Positions 14,668 through 25,013 of a stretch of 26,436 nt of DNA are shown piece after piece. The stretch comes from Salisapilia sapeloensis (taxonomy: Eukaryota; Oomycota; Peronosporomycetes; Peronosporales; Salisapiliaceae): positions 1 to 26,436 of the forward strand of contig JAADVB010000242.1 in assembly GCA_023334545.1 (NCBI GenBank), in the 5' to 3' direction. How positions within the stretch are numbered: the stretch's first letter is position 1; every line of letters begins with the position of its first letter. A program made the position numbers and the translations under genes. The notes under the pieces were generated by a model. That model was not told the DNA's origin and did not search any database. It saw only the letters and a list, made by a program, of their open reading frames with translations.

Positions 14668-15687
14668 ATGCAGATCTCGATCAAGAAAGTAGGCAAGAAA
14701 GCCAGCAAGGACTATGGCTCGTTGGAATTAAACAGCTCCAATACGGTCAATGACCTCAAAATTGCGTTTGAAAAAGCGCATGGACTCTCGCGTTATCGTC
14801 AAATGTTTAAACTCCCGGCGTCCGATGGATCCCTCACCGTACGCTCTCTATCGTCTTATGCAGTCTACTCTACTAACTTAGTACCTCCTAGTCTTTGACT
14901 GATGAGGCCAAGACACTGTCCGACGTTGGCATTAACAAGGACACGGAGCTACAGCTTAAGGACTTGGGTCCTCAGATCGGATATCGAACCGTCTTTATCA
15001 TCGAGTACCTTGGTCCGATGCTCTTCGTTCTCTTCTACGCCTCGCGCCCAGCCTTCATCTACGGTCCCAATGCTGCCAAGCAGCCATTCGACCCCACTGC
15101 CTGGCTCGGCATCCTCTGCTGGACGGCCCACTTCCTCAAACGAGAGTTCGAAACGATCTTCGTCCATCGCTTCAGTCGTCCGACCATGCCTCTTTTCAAT
15201 CTCTTTAAGAACAGCATCTACTACTGGAGCTTTGGTGCCGTTATTGGCTACCCTCTCTGTCATCCGAACTACACGCCACCAGCTTCGGACTTGCAAATCC
15301 AGATCGGACTTGCCATCTTTACGGTACATTTTCCTTCCCTCCTTCCCTCTTCTTTCCTATCTAATAAATATGTAGGTCTCTGAATTCCTGAACTTGTGTG
15401 TGCACGTTCAATTGCGAACGATGCGTCCAGCTGAAGGCTCCAAGGTCCGTCCGATGCCGAGCGGACCTCTGTTTGCCCTCGTCTCTTGTCCAAACTACCT
15501 CTTCGAAGTCCTTTCGTGGGTCGGTTTCTCCATCATGACGCAGATCTTCTTCAACTACGTCTTTACGGTCGTCGGATTCGCGCAAATGGCTGAGTGGGCT
15601 GTGAAGAAACACAAGGGATACCTTCGCACGTACGGCGACGACTACAAGAAACTACGTCGCAAGGCCATCGTCCCATTTGCTCTCTAA
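14668..15687 (+). CDS. TECR: Very-long-chain trans-2-enoyl-CoA reductase (Tsc13/TECR), three exons
   Basis: A 304-residue ER membrane enzyme that performs the last reduction of fatty-acid elongation. Exons are 14668-14838, 14892-15323 and 15376-15687; both introns are 52-53 nt and phase 0. The first has a TACTAAC branch site just before its acceptor. Residues 1-80 form the ubiquitin-like N-terminal domain of the family. Several membrane segments follow, then the steroid 5-alpha-reductase-type C-terminus, ending in HKGYLRTYGDDYKKLRRKAIVPFAL-like sequence near the stop. The HFLKREFET motif places Lys140, and SCPNYLFE places Tyr242, where yeast Tsc13 has residues reported as essential (from memory). 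Length equals that of animal TECR. A first AG in intron 1 (14880-14881) would bring an early stop, so the AG at 14890-14891 is used. Confidence 0.95.
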
Positions 15688-15753
15688 CTCTTTCGAGTAA
15701 AAGACATAAAAAGAGTTTTTTCGCAAAGCAAAGTAATGTCTTCTATCCTTTTG

Positions 15754-18700
15754 TTACTCTAGTATCGAGCGCAGACACGTCTTGATAGCGACACTAACAT
15801 CCGGATGACTTGACCGGACCGTGATGCGATAGGAAGTACGTGTAGTGGTCGTTTCGATCCGAGCTAAACACCCGACAGATTTCTTCTCGCCGTCCGTTGT
15901 CGTCGCTCCCGTGCAAAATGTTGCAGCCAGCGATAGCGATGTATCGTCCTTATCCAGTCCCTACAAGCATTTGGATGAATAGGAGCATTATGAAGCTTAT
16001 ATGGATCGTATCTACCTCTACTAGTGCGAACTTGAGCGTTTGTGTTAGTTGTTCCCGAGTCTGCTTCATGTCAATCTCTCGTGTCGATGCAATCACATCC
16101 TGCTGCTCTCTATCAGGAGGATTGGCTAGCTGTTTCCAGCACTTCATAAAGTCTTCACGACTAAAGACAAAAGGCTCGAGAAAGGAAGTAGCATGGCATG
16201 GTAGCTCCACAATATGCTGGAAGGCACTTGGGTTTGACTGGAATGGATCAGTGCTACTCGTCATGAAAGAAACCTTGATCTTCGGTGGTTGGACAAAAGG
16301 TCCCATGACCTCTACATTCACTTGCTGCCGGATCTGCTGTCGAGCTTTGATCTTCAATGGGATGTCTTCTGACTGCATTCTGAATGCTCTCATGTTCTCG
16401 ATTTCAATTGTAAAGTTGATCAAGTCATTCGTCTCGGACTTGTTTCCATAAAAGAGTTGAAGAAGTCCTTGTGAACGGAGGTACTGGTGCTTCACACCAA
16501 TTTGCAATAGATCTGTTTCGAGTAGCTTGCCTTGTGGGCTAAGCATGAGGTTCCGTCTCCATTCTGGATTGATTGATGTTAGTGCATTTTCCATTCCTTT
16601 TAGTGTCGAGCGAAATGGAGCTGGTGGTGGTCCATCGATGCTGTTGAGATCATCCATGAGTGTTGCCACAGGACTTGCTGCACGCACTGTGTTACTATTG
16701 TTCGGATAACTCTGGTCTACACTAGGTGCGACAACCTTTGGCCCTGTCGGAACGTCATATCCAAACGATAACAAATCCTCTTCGACCTTTGCATCTTTTG
16801 AAAACTCTGGTTTATCCACTTGGTTCGCACCTTTCTCTGATATTGTCGAAAAGGAATGAGAAACACTTGGACGACGTGAATGCTCCAATCGTGCGATTAG
16901 TAGAGACTCGCGATCCTCTGGGAATTGTGGCATTGGTTCTAATACCGATTGCAAAAGCTCTTGGTTTCCATACTTTTCGAGTGCCAAGTACTCACAAGCT
17001 CGTTGTTGAATCTCGAGCTCTACACTCGACGCACATTTTGCAAACACTTCCTCGACACGGGGGCGAATTTCTTCAAACAAATTGGCCATTTTGATCATTG
17101 CTGTAAGTAGTAAACCTTTCGTCGGTTGAGAAACGTACGTATAGTGTCGATGAAGAATTTCAAATTGTCGCTGGATACCACTATCAGGCTCCTCGGCGAT
17201 GAGATATCCGAACTCGCCTAGCACATATCCACCAAACTTGGCACTGGTTTCATCCACAGTCTTGGGTTCGAGGGCTCGAAAGACACGAGAAGCAGCATAT
17301 TTCTGTAACTCTTCTTTGTTCGTGACCAATTGAACAACACGGTGCCAAACCGAGTCTGGTACTTGATGCCCGGCGACCGTGATAAGATCTGAGACTGTGT
17401 CAACATACCACTCGAGATTGTCCGCATATTTCTCTGCTAAGATGGCTGTCTTCAATACAATCTCTTCTCGAATTTCTTTTCCATCCGCAATGGTAAGATA
17501 ATTCACTAGCTCACCAACGACCTCGAGTGCATTATTCCGATCACACATTGTGAAAATAAGATCCAAAGCTCGACGACGAACCGAGTTATCAGCATCCTTT
17601 AATGAAAACAATACCGTACCCTTATGCTGCTTAATCATTTTGCTCGCACCACCTTCTAGTCTCACTAAGTGATACAATGAATTTAAACCGACGTAGCGAA
17701 TGTTTGGCTGCGAGAGCGCAATGAAGTGCCCAAGTAGCTCCACTGCAGAATCCTTTAATTTGGATTCTACTTTAGATCCGAACGAAATGATAAGATTCAC
17801 AGCTTCGATTAGGATCGCGTATGCAGCATTGTGCTTTGCTCCTTTGCCAGGCAAGATGCAATTGACCATACGATTTAGTACATCCTCTAGTCGGTGAGCA
17901 CTATAGGCATCTTCTGGGTATCCGAATTTTTGTAGCAAGCGAAGTAGCTTCACCTGAAGCCAAGGGCATGCGTTCCCAAAATACAAGTATTCACGTGGAC
18001 ATTGTCTATTCGCTTGCAGCGTCGAAAGCGTGCCGACGCATGATTCGATCAAGTTGCGAAACCTTGTCGGATGTATTTGCACCGCTGTTTGTAGTAGGCT
18101 TACGGCAGAGTTGACGACGCCCAAGTGCGATTCAGTGATGAGCGAACCAAGTCGATCCTCCAGGTCTTCGACAGGTATTATGTCCGGATTGGCGGGAAGC
18201 AACCGATTGACACATAATGCGGCTTTCTTTCTTACTTGAGAGATACTTGATGAGCTCATCAGCAAATTGGCTACTTCGGGCGCTAGCGCATCCGCAAACT
18301 CATTGCCTAGTACGAATCTATTAGATCAAATTTGTACAAGGAATAATCGAGCGACCATGTACCAGCAAGGTTTGCAACGCATGAAAGAGCAAGGCATTGT
18401 GTACTCGCTTCTGGTGAACGAAGATCATTTCTTACGGAATTCACGACTAAAGTCATAAGCTCATCCGTACTCTTCAGCATAATGGAGCAGCCCAAGTATC
18501 CCAAACACTTCTCCGAGTACTTTGACCCAGATAAAAGGCTGATAAGTTGCATGTGGCCAAAGTCGACATCGTAGCCGAGCATATAGATGTAAATTAGTTT
18601 CCACGCATACTTCTTCTTATCATAACTCGTCAGTACATTCCTTTGCGTAAAACGCTTTCGGATTTTAACAAGCTCCTTGTCAACGCGATGTTGTTCTGCC

Positions 18701-18768
18701 TCTTTCGTCTTACAGGATCTCAAGTCACTTATAAAGTTGTTCAGGCCTTTTGCACTGAACATCGACAT
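15754..18768 (-). CDS. AP2A: AP-2 complex subunit alpha (alpha-adaptin), three exons
   Basis: A 967-residue large subunit of the AP-2 clathrin adaptor, which selects cargo at the plasma membrane. Exons are 18768-18363, 18306-16016 and 15960-15754, with introns of 56 and 55 nt. Splicing joins VANLAG to NEFADALAPEV and FALVE to GLDKDD, both in frame. The N-terminus (FISDLRSCKTKEAEQHRVDKEL, then YDKKKYAWKL and DFGHMQ) is specific to alpha rather than gamma adaptin. The helical trunk runs to about 610. The hinge (about 611-735) contains short EEDLLSF and DLNSIDG-type motifs but no clear canonical clathrin box. The two-part appendage (ear) domain ends with CLARIETTTTRTSYRITVRSS. The human protein is about 977 residues, so this one is full length. 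The last exon would be missed without its intron, because the unspliced frame stops at 15950. Confidence 0.95.
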
Positions 18769-19453
18769 CGTGCCTGACGCTGGTTGCTTCTATCAATCAA
18801 GATGACAAGACGCTCAATAGCCAATAGATCGTTTCATCTAGGAGCTCTTAAAGCCAAGAAATGAAACGACAAACGATAAAAACAGTGGCGGATCAAAACA
18901 TTATCTTAGACTACCAGTGCCGGTTTCTAAGGGCATCGATAGCTTGAGTTTGCTGCTTTAGTACAACTTGTATAATGGCAAAGGCATGAGTTAATAGAGC
19001 CCATGTAGACATGCACGAAACAAGCTTTGGTAGCAATATCGTTAAGCATTTATATGACAAAAATAGCGATATTGACTGACTAGTTGCTACCTGTGCATTC
19101 TCTTCTCTTTGCCCAAGCAACTTTCATGAAAGGCTATTCTACCGTATGGCTTTTCATGCGCACGTAGTTACATATCCGCATCCATTCGATCTATATTTAT
19201 CTCCTATACACGCAGAACACCAAAGTTTCCATTGCTACATTCAGCTACTTCATCACTCGTAACATCATACGCAGATATCATGCAGTATAGAGTACTTAGC
19301 TTACATTCTGTATCACAAGAAGATATAGCTTTGAGGTAGATAGTCACTCCCGTGCACAAGGTAATCAACTTGAAGCATTCCTTTTGTGTTCAACTCATTT
19401 TAAATTCAAGTATTATAATTACTACGCTATCTGGTTGTAATTGTAAATTCCAT
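18769..19453. other. AT-rich spacer between AP-2 alpha and the sugar transporter
   Basis: About 685 bp upstream of AP-2 alpha and downstream of the transporter. It contains a 69-codon minus-strand frame (18911-19120) that I cannot assign to any family. Nothing else is recognisable. A TCATCTT at 18801-18807 on the minus strand is a weak initiator candidate for AP-2 alpha. Confidence 0.4.
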
Positions 19454-20998
19454 CTACTCGCTCGAGTAGTATTTCTGTCGGAACCAGTTCTGGATCTCTT
19501 CATTCGTCTTCCCCGCCGTATCAGGCACAATAGTGTTAATGTAGAAGAAGGAGAGTGCACTGATAACCGCGAATGGTAGGAACGTATAGTCTCCAAGGGC
19601 ACTCGACAGGTACGGGAAGGTGAAACCAACCGTAAAGTTGGCAATAAAGTTAACGCCCATCGAAACACCCATGGCATTCGCTCGGACTTCATTCGGGAAG
19701 AGTGAAGGCAAGATTGCCCACATCGCGACACCCATTCCCATATCAAACGTCGCTGCGTACAGTCCAGCGAAGAAGACGGTGAGGAAGGAGATGCCAAAGA
19801 TCGTGGAAATGGTTACGCCGACAGCACTGACCGTCACGCCGACAGTTCCGAACAGCATCATACGTCGGTTGCCAAACTTGCCAAAGAACGGAATCGCAGA
19901 CACCGGCGCGATGAGGTTGACCACGTTGATGATGTTGACTCCGATACGATCGTCTTTGATACCTGCTTGGCTGAAGATCGAGGACGAGTAGTAGAAGATG
20001 GTGTTGATGCCGGAAAAGTGGAAGAGGAAGATGAAGCCGAGTGCTGTCAATAGCTGAGCACGCACACCAGGCGACGATAGTGTCATCTTCTTTTCCATCG
20101 TCACTGGCTTCATCAAGTCGGCCGAGTATTCGTAGTTGTTGTTGTCCGAACTCTGGGTGTTGTCATCCTCCGTTTCAGCAGTCTCCAGCCATTCCAATGC
20201 CGTGAAGACATTCTCTTCACCAAACAACCTCGCTAGCTCGTCATTAGCTTCGCTTCGACGTCCTTTGACGAGGAGCCAAGCAGGGCTTTCGACCATCCAG
20301 AACGGGGCTAGGAGGAGGAAGATGACAGAGGTCATGGCAGGCACGAGGGCCAACATGCGCCAGCCGAGATTCGTGTTCGTGTAGAAGAACGAGGTAGATG
20401 TGAATAGAATACCCACAGAGAGCGTGCACTGGTAACCCATGCCCAATTTGTTCCTCAAGTGTGGGGGAGCAATCTCGGACACATATCCTGGCTGGACACC
20501 GGACGAGATACCAGTGGCAATGCCAGCGAGCAGACGACCAAAAATGAACTGCCAGATACTGAAGGAGCTCGCCTGGATGCCAGCAGCAATGATCGTGATA
20601 AAAATGTTCGTGTAGAACGACTTCTTCGGACCGTGCTTGGCACAGAGTGGACCAACGCCAAAGCTGCCGAGGATGCAGCCGAAGAGCCAAGCGTTGACTG
20701 CAAGTGTCCACTGGAGTTTGGTATGACCTGGGAACATGATGCATGTGCCTTCCACCACTGGTCTTGCATCACAGTCCTCTTCATCGTTGAAAGTCGATAG
20801 ATTGAGCTGACCCATGGAGAAACCGTACTGGAACAATACTAGGAACGAGAGTACAGTACTCGTGTACAAAATCGGCTTTGGTGCAGGATACACGGATGAC
20901 GCATCGTACTTGGTTGCCTTGAACGGGTCCGGTGATACATTGACAGGTGTCAAGTTCTCAGTGTAGCCATACTCGAGCGACGGTGACCTGGGTGCCAT
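19454..20998 (-). CDS. MFS hexose-transporter-like protein (sugar porter family)
   Basis: A 514-residue protein with twelve expected membrane segments. Sugar-porter marks are GRLLAGIATGISSGVQPGYVSE followed by APPHLRNKLG, the MVESPAWL segment (normally PESPR-like), the SGINTIFYYSS motif of helix 7, and FPNEVRANAMG in place of the usual second-half signature. The end, PDTAGKTNEEIQNWF, corresponds to the conserved PET-x-G motif. An external loop between helices 1 and 2 contains a Cys pair. The Gln of helix 5 that contacts hexose in human GLUT1 is kept, but the helix 7 Gln-Gln pair is Phe-His, so the substrate may differ from glucose. I start at the ATG at 20998, which opens a typical cytosolic N-terminus. 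The frame extends to 21121, but those 41 residues look non-coding. Confidence 0.92.
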   Translation of the reverse strand: MAPRSPSLEYGYTENLTPVNVSPDPFKATKYDASSVYPAPKPILYTSTVLSFLVLFQYGFSMGQLNLSTFNDEEDCDARPVVEGTCIMFPGHTKLQWTLAVNAWLFGCILGSFGVGPLCAKHGPKKSFYTNIFITIIAAGIQASSFSIWQFIFGRLLAGIATGISSGVQPGYVSEIAPPHLRNKLGMGYQCTLSVGILFTSTSFFYTNTNLGWRMLALVPAMTSVIFLLLAPFWMVESPAWLLVKGRRSEANDELARLFGEENVFTALEWLETAETEDDNTQSSDNNNYEYSADLMKPVTMEKKMTLSSPGVRAQLLTALGFIFLFHFSGINTIFYYSSSIFSQAGIKDDRIGVNIINVVNLIAPVSAIPFFGKFGNRRMMLFGTVGVTVSAVGVTISTIFGISFLTVFFAGLYAATFDMGMGVAMWAILPSLFPNEVRANAMGVSMGVNFIANFTVGFTFPYLSSALGDYTFLPFAVISALSFFYINTIVPDTAGKTNEEIQNWFRQKYYSSE

Positions 20999-21432
20999 GG
21001 AGAAACTTGGGCTAGGAGGCTTGCGATGTGAAGCGCAAAAGGCAGAGTGGTAATTCGGCTGATCGGACAAGCAGCGCGAGATCCAGTGGCTCTTGTGCAT
21101 TGCATGGTATCGAACGTTCAAATCTCTACTTTAGATGATTGTGTAGCGGACAAATCAAGGTCGCAAGTGTATGAACATGGCGCAAGGTTGGGATATATGC
21201 ATTCGCCCATGTTTACAATCTCTATGTAAACATATAAAAGTACGCGAGGAGACCCCGACCAAAATGGTACGCCATCTGATACATACGTATCGCGTATGGA
21301 TAGTTCTCGCTTTTAAACTGTCTATATGAGGGCATAGACAGACGAAGGGACACGAGCTGAAGTGTTAACTGAACAGGATGCGCGTCAGCCATCCAAAGGG
21401 TGGAATTACGAAAAAGCGCATCATACGAATAA

Positions 21433-21693
21433 TCAATGTAGCCACGAAACGTATCTTAAGTTCACTTCATCCATGCCAGTGTTTTGGTTTTTCGATGCGA
21501 GCATTTTCGCAGTGGGTTGTTCAGATCGGCTCCCTTCGGAGGTGGCTGCTCTCGAATTACTGGAAACTGATTCGTTGAATAGAAGAAAGGCGAACGCATT
21601 GGATCGCATCCAGGGGCGTGTGCCGTTCTGGTAGCTTCTGTAGGCAGCGTGAGAAATGTAGAGCTTCCTGTAGGTCTCATGGAATTGAAGCAT
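21433..21693 (-). CDS. Hypothetical 86-residue protein with initiator promoter
   Basis: I do not recognise this protein. It has a Tyr/Arg-rich first half (FHETYRKLYISHAAYRSY, then RPWMRSNAFAFLLFN) and a polar Ser/Gln/Lys/Asn-rich second half that looks disordered. No signal peptide or membrane helix is evident. The main support is a good initiator 26-33 nt upstream (minus strand TCATTTCT, 21719-21726), followed by a CATTTAAATTTCGC segment resembling the flanking promoter region. The frame is short enough to be chance, and an intron could alter its C-terminus. Confidence 0.3.
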   Translation of the reverse strand: MLQFHETYRKLYISHAAYRSYQNGTRPWMRSNAFAFLLFNESVSSNSRAATSEGSRSEQPTAKMLASKNQNTGMDEVNLRYVSWLH

Positions 21694-21703
21694 CTTGAAA
21701 AGC

Positions 21704-21728
21704 GAAATTTAAATGTATAGAAATGATC
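21704..21728 (-). promoter_or_regulatory. Initiator plus flanking-region-like core promoter
   Basis: On the minus strand GATCATTTCT is followed after two bases by CATTTAAATTTCGC. This arrangement resembles the oomycete initiator plus flanking promoter region. It lies just before the ATG at 21693. Confidence 0.4.
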
Positions 21729-23619
21729 CAGCGGTATCGAAGCAAGGAGAGTTCAACTTGCAAAGGTCCGGTACTTACAAATGCTGGCAAAGATCATCGG
21801 AGACGCAGACTACGATCGATCTCTACGCCATCCTTTAACTTTCAAACCTGCAGGTGCATCCATTGACTCTCTTTTAAGGATGGGTCGTTTCACCTTGGCG
21901 GTTCATCTGGATGAATAGTCTGTCTTTATCTTAGCCTGCGAAGATACCTTAACGCGAGGGTGTCTTATCACATTACTACATGGCAAGAAACCATAAGCTA
22001 AAGATGTATGAAAAATTGTATACGTGGTGTTGTAGACAATCTAATTAATTTGTTTCAAGCCATTCATTTGTGCTGATGCTAGGGCTGATCGAATGGACTA
22101 AACCCGATACTCTAAGAACCAGCAAAAATTAGAATGTAGGATGGAATGGCGTAGTTGAGAGCGTACGCGCATTTAAGCTAGCTCTTTCCATTCTGATGGA
22201 CCTAGGTTCATTCAAAACATACAAATGCATGGGATAGAGAAATAGCGTTTCTCGTTTTCCCAGATAAAACGGTTTGGTGTTGTACTTCAAGAAGCATCCT
22301 ATTTGTCGGTGCGGATACCGAAGATGCCTCTTGGTTGGAAAGGATGAGTGCAGTGCAGTTGTCGCAAGGAAAAGATACACAAGCATGGTTTATCTATGCT
22401 ATTGCTTCGGCGACATTGCCAGAGAAGAGGGTTGGTTGACGCAAGAGCGAGGTGATCAGAACGACAAATAGCAGGTTTTCGTGTTGTGATGGGCACCGCA
22501 GTTAGCTGCAAAAGATCGTGGCTAAGAAGGAGCCATCCAACAGAGAGATCGGGCTCAATAGAAGAGACATGTAGCTGGGTCCTCGATGAGCAAGATAATA
22601 GGAAGCGGTAACTTGGGAATGATCTCAATTCTCTCCGATGAGATATTTCATTTATAAGCCCAATCGACCAGTCGCTGAGATTAGCTGCTGGACAGGTATC
22701 GAAAGCATACTTAAAGACTGATGGACACGCTAGACAATCGTCTCGCTTATCAAGATGCTAGCATCGAAAATGCACAACCACTTCAGATAAAGAAATGTGC
22801 TAGCCTAGCTAGATGATTACCATGAACAAGAATGAAAGCTGTGCATCTTGCACATATAGCTTTCCTCTTCATATACATGTAGGAATCGTCTCTGCGTGCC
22901 ATTTGACGGTCCTAGAGTAAGCGTAACCGATATGCTAGTGGACATAGTAAGATGTATGAGTAAAGCGAGCTATATCACCTCCACTCATCTCTATGCCTCC
23001 AGAGAAGTGGGGATAATACCCTTTTCGTTTTATCTCTATATGATTGTCTTTCTCGATAATGTGCAATGCGTATGCATCAAGATGGAGCTTGTAGCTTTCA
23101 GCTTTGAATTTATTAATAGGTTCTGAACAATCCATATAAAAGAACGCAAAGCATAACTCATCCGTAAGGCAAAGGTTTTGACACAAGCACCCATTCCGCA
23201 TCGCCATCGCACTTCCGAAGATACTTTATATCGACATGATGCTTACAGTTGGACAATGAGCCCCAACAAAACTATTATTTGGACTAAAAGACTTCTCGAA
23301 CATATATTTGAACGCTCGATCGACCTTGACTTCCATAAAACTTCCAGTGCCAGCTTATCACTACTTTGAAGGCTCTGAATAATGAATAAACCAAGTAGCT
23401 TGTTGACGTGGCAAATATTAGAATACCATAAGCTTTGTTTCTATCCAGCACACATCTCTCATATTGATTTTGGGGAATAACTTTGGGCGTTTCCAATCTT
23501 GAGGAGAGTATGCTACCAAGAGCAGAGAACGTGCGCCAATTCGGTACTGCTCGTTAGAAAGTTTTATATTTATTGTACGATTTGCCATTTATCGAGGAGA
23601 CGAAGAAGAATAAACGACA

Positions 23620-24622
23620 ATGGCTACTAGTGAAGGATCTGTAACATTTCCTTCGGAGCCTGGCAGCTCCTATCGCTATCGACTAGCTGCAGAAGATCAG
23701 AAGATTGGGATCTGGTTGGAGAATAAGCAGACCAAATATCAGTGGTACAATAAACTAATTATCCCATTGCTCTTCTCCAACAGCTTTCTCACTAACGCCA
23801 CAGGAAATCCAACATGCTAACTCCAAGTGAGCTTGAATCTGAAGGGAGAAATGCTTTGGATATTCCGATCGACGAGTATTTCGTGGTATGGTCTTCATAG
23901 ACTATGTAAATAAGAGCAAGCATCCTTACGCTTTATTGAAATAGTGCTTCACTAAATGCCTAGAGAAGGCGAATGAGAAATCAGAAGATGGAGGTGTCGA
24001 CCTTCTAGGGCTTGCTGAAAGCAACCCAAAGCTATTTTTCTGGCTAAACTTCAAGTCGTTCACTATCGTAAAGAAGCAAGCATTTCGCTTTCCCTTGGAC
24101 GGCATGGTTCTAAGCGAAGTTGAATTGTTAAAATCGAAGGTGCATGATCTCGAAGATAACGAAGAAAAGATGAGATCAGAGACGCGCAGTATAAAACAGG
24201 AAGTTGCATGCCTCAAGAATGCACAAACTAGCACGTTCGTTGGCTCCATTGGCATGGCTGCTTCACGTCAAGGGCCTTTAAAATTGAACACTGTTCAATG
24301 TAACAAGACCTTTTTCTCCATCAAGGCGGATGGAAGTATTCAGTTTAAGAAATCGGGAACTTATGGGGTTTGCTGTCAAATGGGTTATGAGCTTTCCATT
24401 ACTCTGAAGAAAGACGGCAAGCATTGGTCTAGGACTACATCCAGAGGAGACATGCCGTTTACCGGAGATACTTTCGACAAGTACAAGATTGACGCATTTT
24501 TGGCAGGTTCTATACTGTCGGCTACTATCAATGGAAGAACTAATGGAAATACGGTTTCACCTGCAATGATTGTAATCTCTATGGTGTCAGAAGTTTACAG
24601 CAGTGAAACGTGCTCGCAGTAG
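23620..24622 (+). CDS. XRCC4/CCDC61-like head, coiled coil and C-terminal beta-rich (C1q/TNF-like?) domain, three exons
   Basis: A proposed 294-residue protein from exons 23620-23744, 23804-23885 and 23945-24622; both introns are 59 nt, in phases 2 and 0. The first intron has a CTAAC branch site 9 nt before its acceptor. The head (1-123) runs IGIWLENKQTKYQW, a linker, a helix with CFTKCLEKANEK, then strands LFFWLNFKSFTIV and AFRFPLDGMVL. It passes into a coiled coil (124-163, SEVELLKSKVHDLE). This is the XRCC4/SAS-6/CCDC61 plan, and the protein is a paralogue of the one at 9343-10261. The C-terminal 130 residues are Gly- and beta-rich, with FFSIKADGSIQFKKSGTYGV as their best motif. This resembles the start of a C1q/TNF-type jelly roll, where G-x-Y-x-[VI] is typical, but I hold that as inference. 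No signal peptide is seen, so the protein is probably intracellular and oligomeric. Its function is unknown. Confidence 0.72.
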
Positions 24623-25013
24623 CTAATAAGATCGTCACGCTGAACGAAGTCCAACTGGAATAAATGTCATTCTTTTACTTTCAATGCTTTCATGTATAGA
24701 GACAATCTCCTAACGACTACACGATGTTCATCTCGACTAGCTTGTCATGATCGAAGCTTAAGTGATGCATTTCCATGATACGATCAATTCCCTGATCCCT
24801 TTGTAGATTCGAGCATTTTCTAATCTTTCACACTACATCAGAACAAGTAAATTTGGTAAATAAGCTGCAATAGGCATTGCAATGACCCACATCATCATTG
24901 TAGCCACACGCATACTAAGAATTAAGCATTGGAAACTTCATTTTTATCCAACCTCATAGCGTCTTAAAGCTACTAAAACAGCACACATGACTTGTTCTAT
25001 ATTGTCACGATCG
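24623..25013. other. Convergent 3' spacer
   Basis: About 390 bp of AT-rich DNA into which the XRCC4-like gene (+) and the SDHAF1-like gene (-) both end. I see no gene or notable repeat. Confidence 0.5.

Larger units (their letters stand above)
20999..23619. other. 2.6-kb gene-poor AT-rich region
   Basis: Between the sugar transporter start and the second XRCC4-like gene I can support only one weak small gene (21433-21693). All other frames are short (under about 110 codons), overlap each other and lack family features. I found no tRNA, rRNA or recognisable transposon sequence by eye. Confidence 0.5.

Noticed and set aside
18911-19120. 69-codon minus-strand frame upstream of AP-2 alpha
   Set aside because: The C-terminal half looks mildly helical, but I found no family match, no good promoter and no convincing splice partner.
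20999-21121. N-terminal extension of the sugar transporter frame
   Set aside because: The 41 extra residues (His- and Cys-containing, irregular) do not look like a sugar-porter N-terminus, and the ATG at 20998 gives the normal length.
22299-23207. Several 60-109 codon frames on both strands in the gene-poor region
   Set aside because: They overlap one another, lack domains or conserved motifs and have no initiator close to their starts.
21700-23600. Possible tRNA or spliceosomal RNA genes
   Set aside because: I looked for GTTCGA-type T-loops and known snRNA starts and found none with a matching acceptor stem or conserved core.
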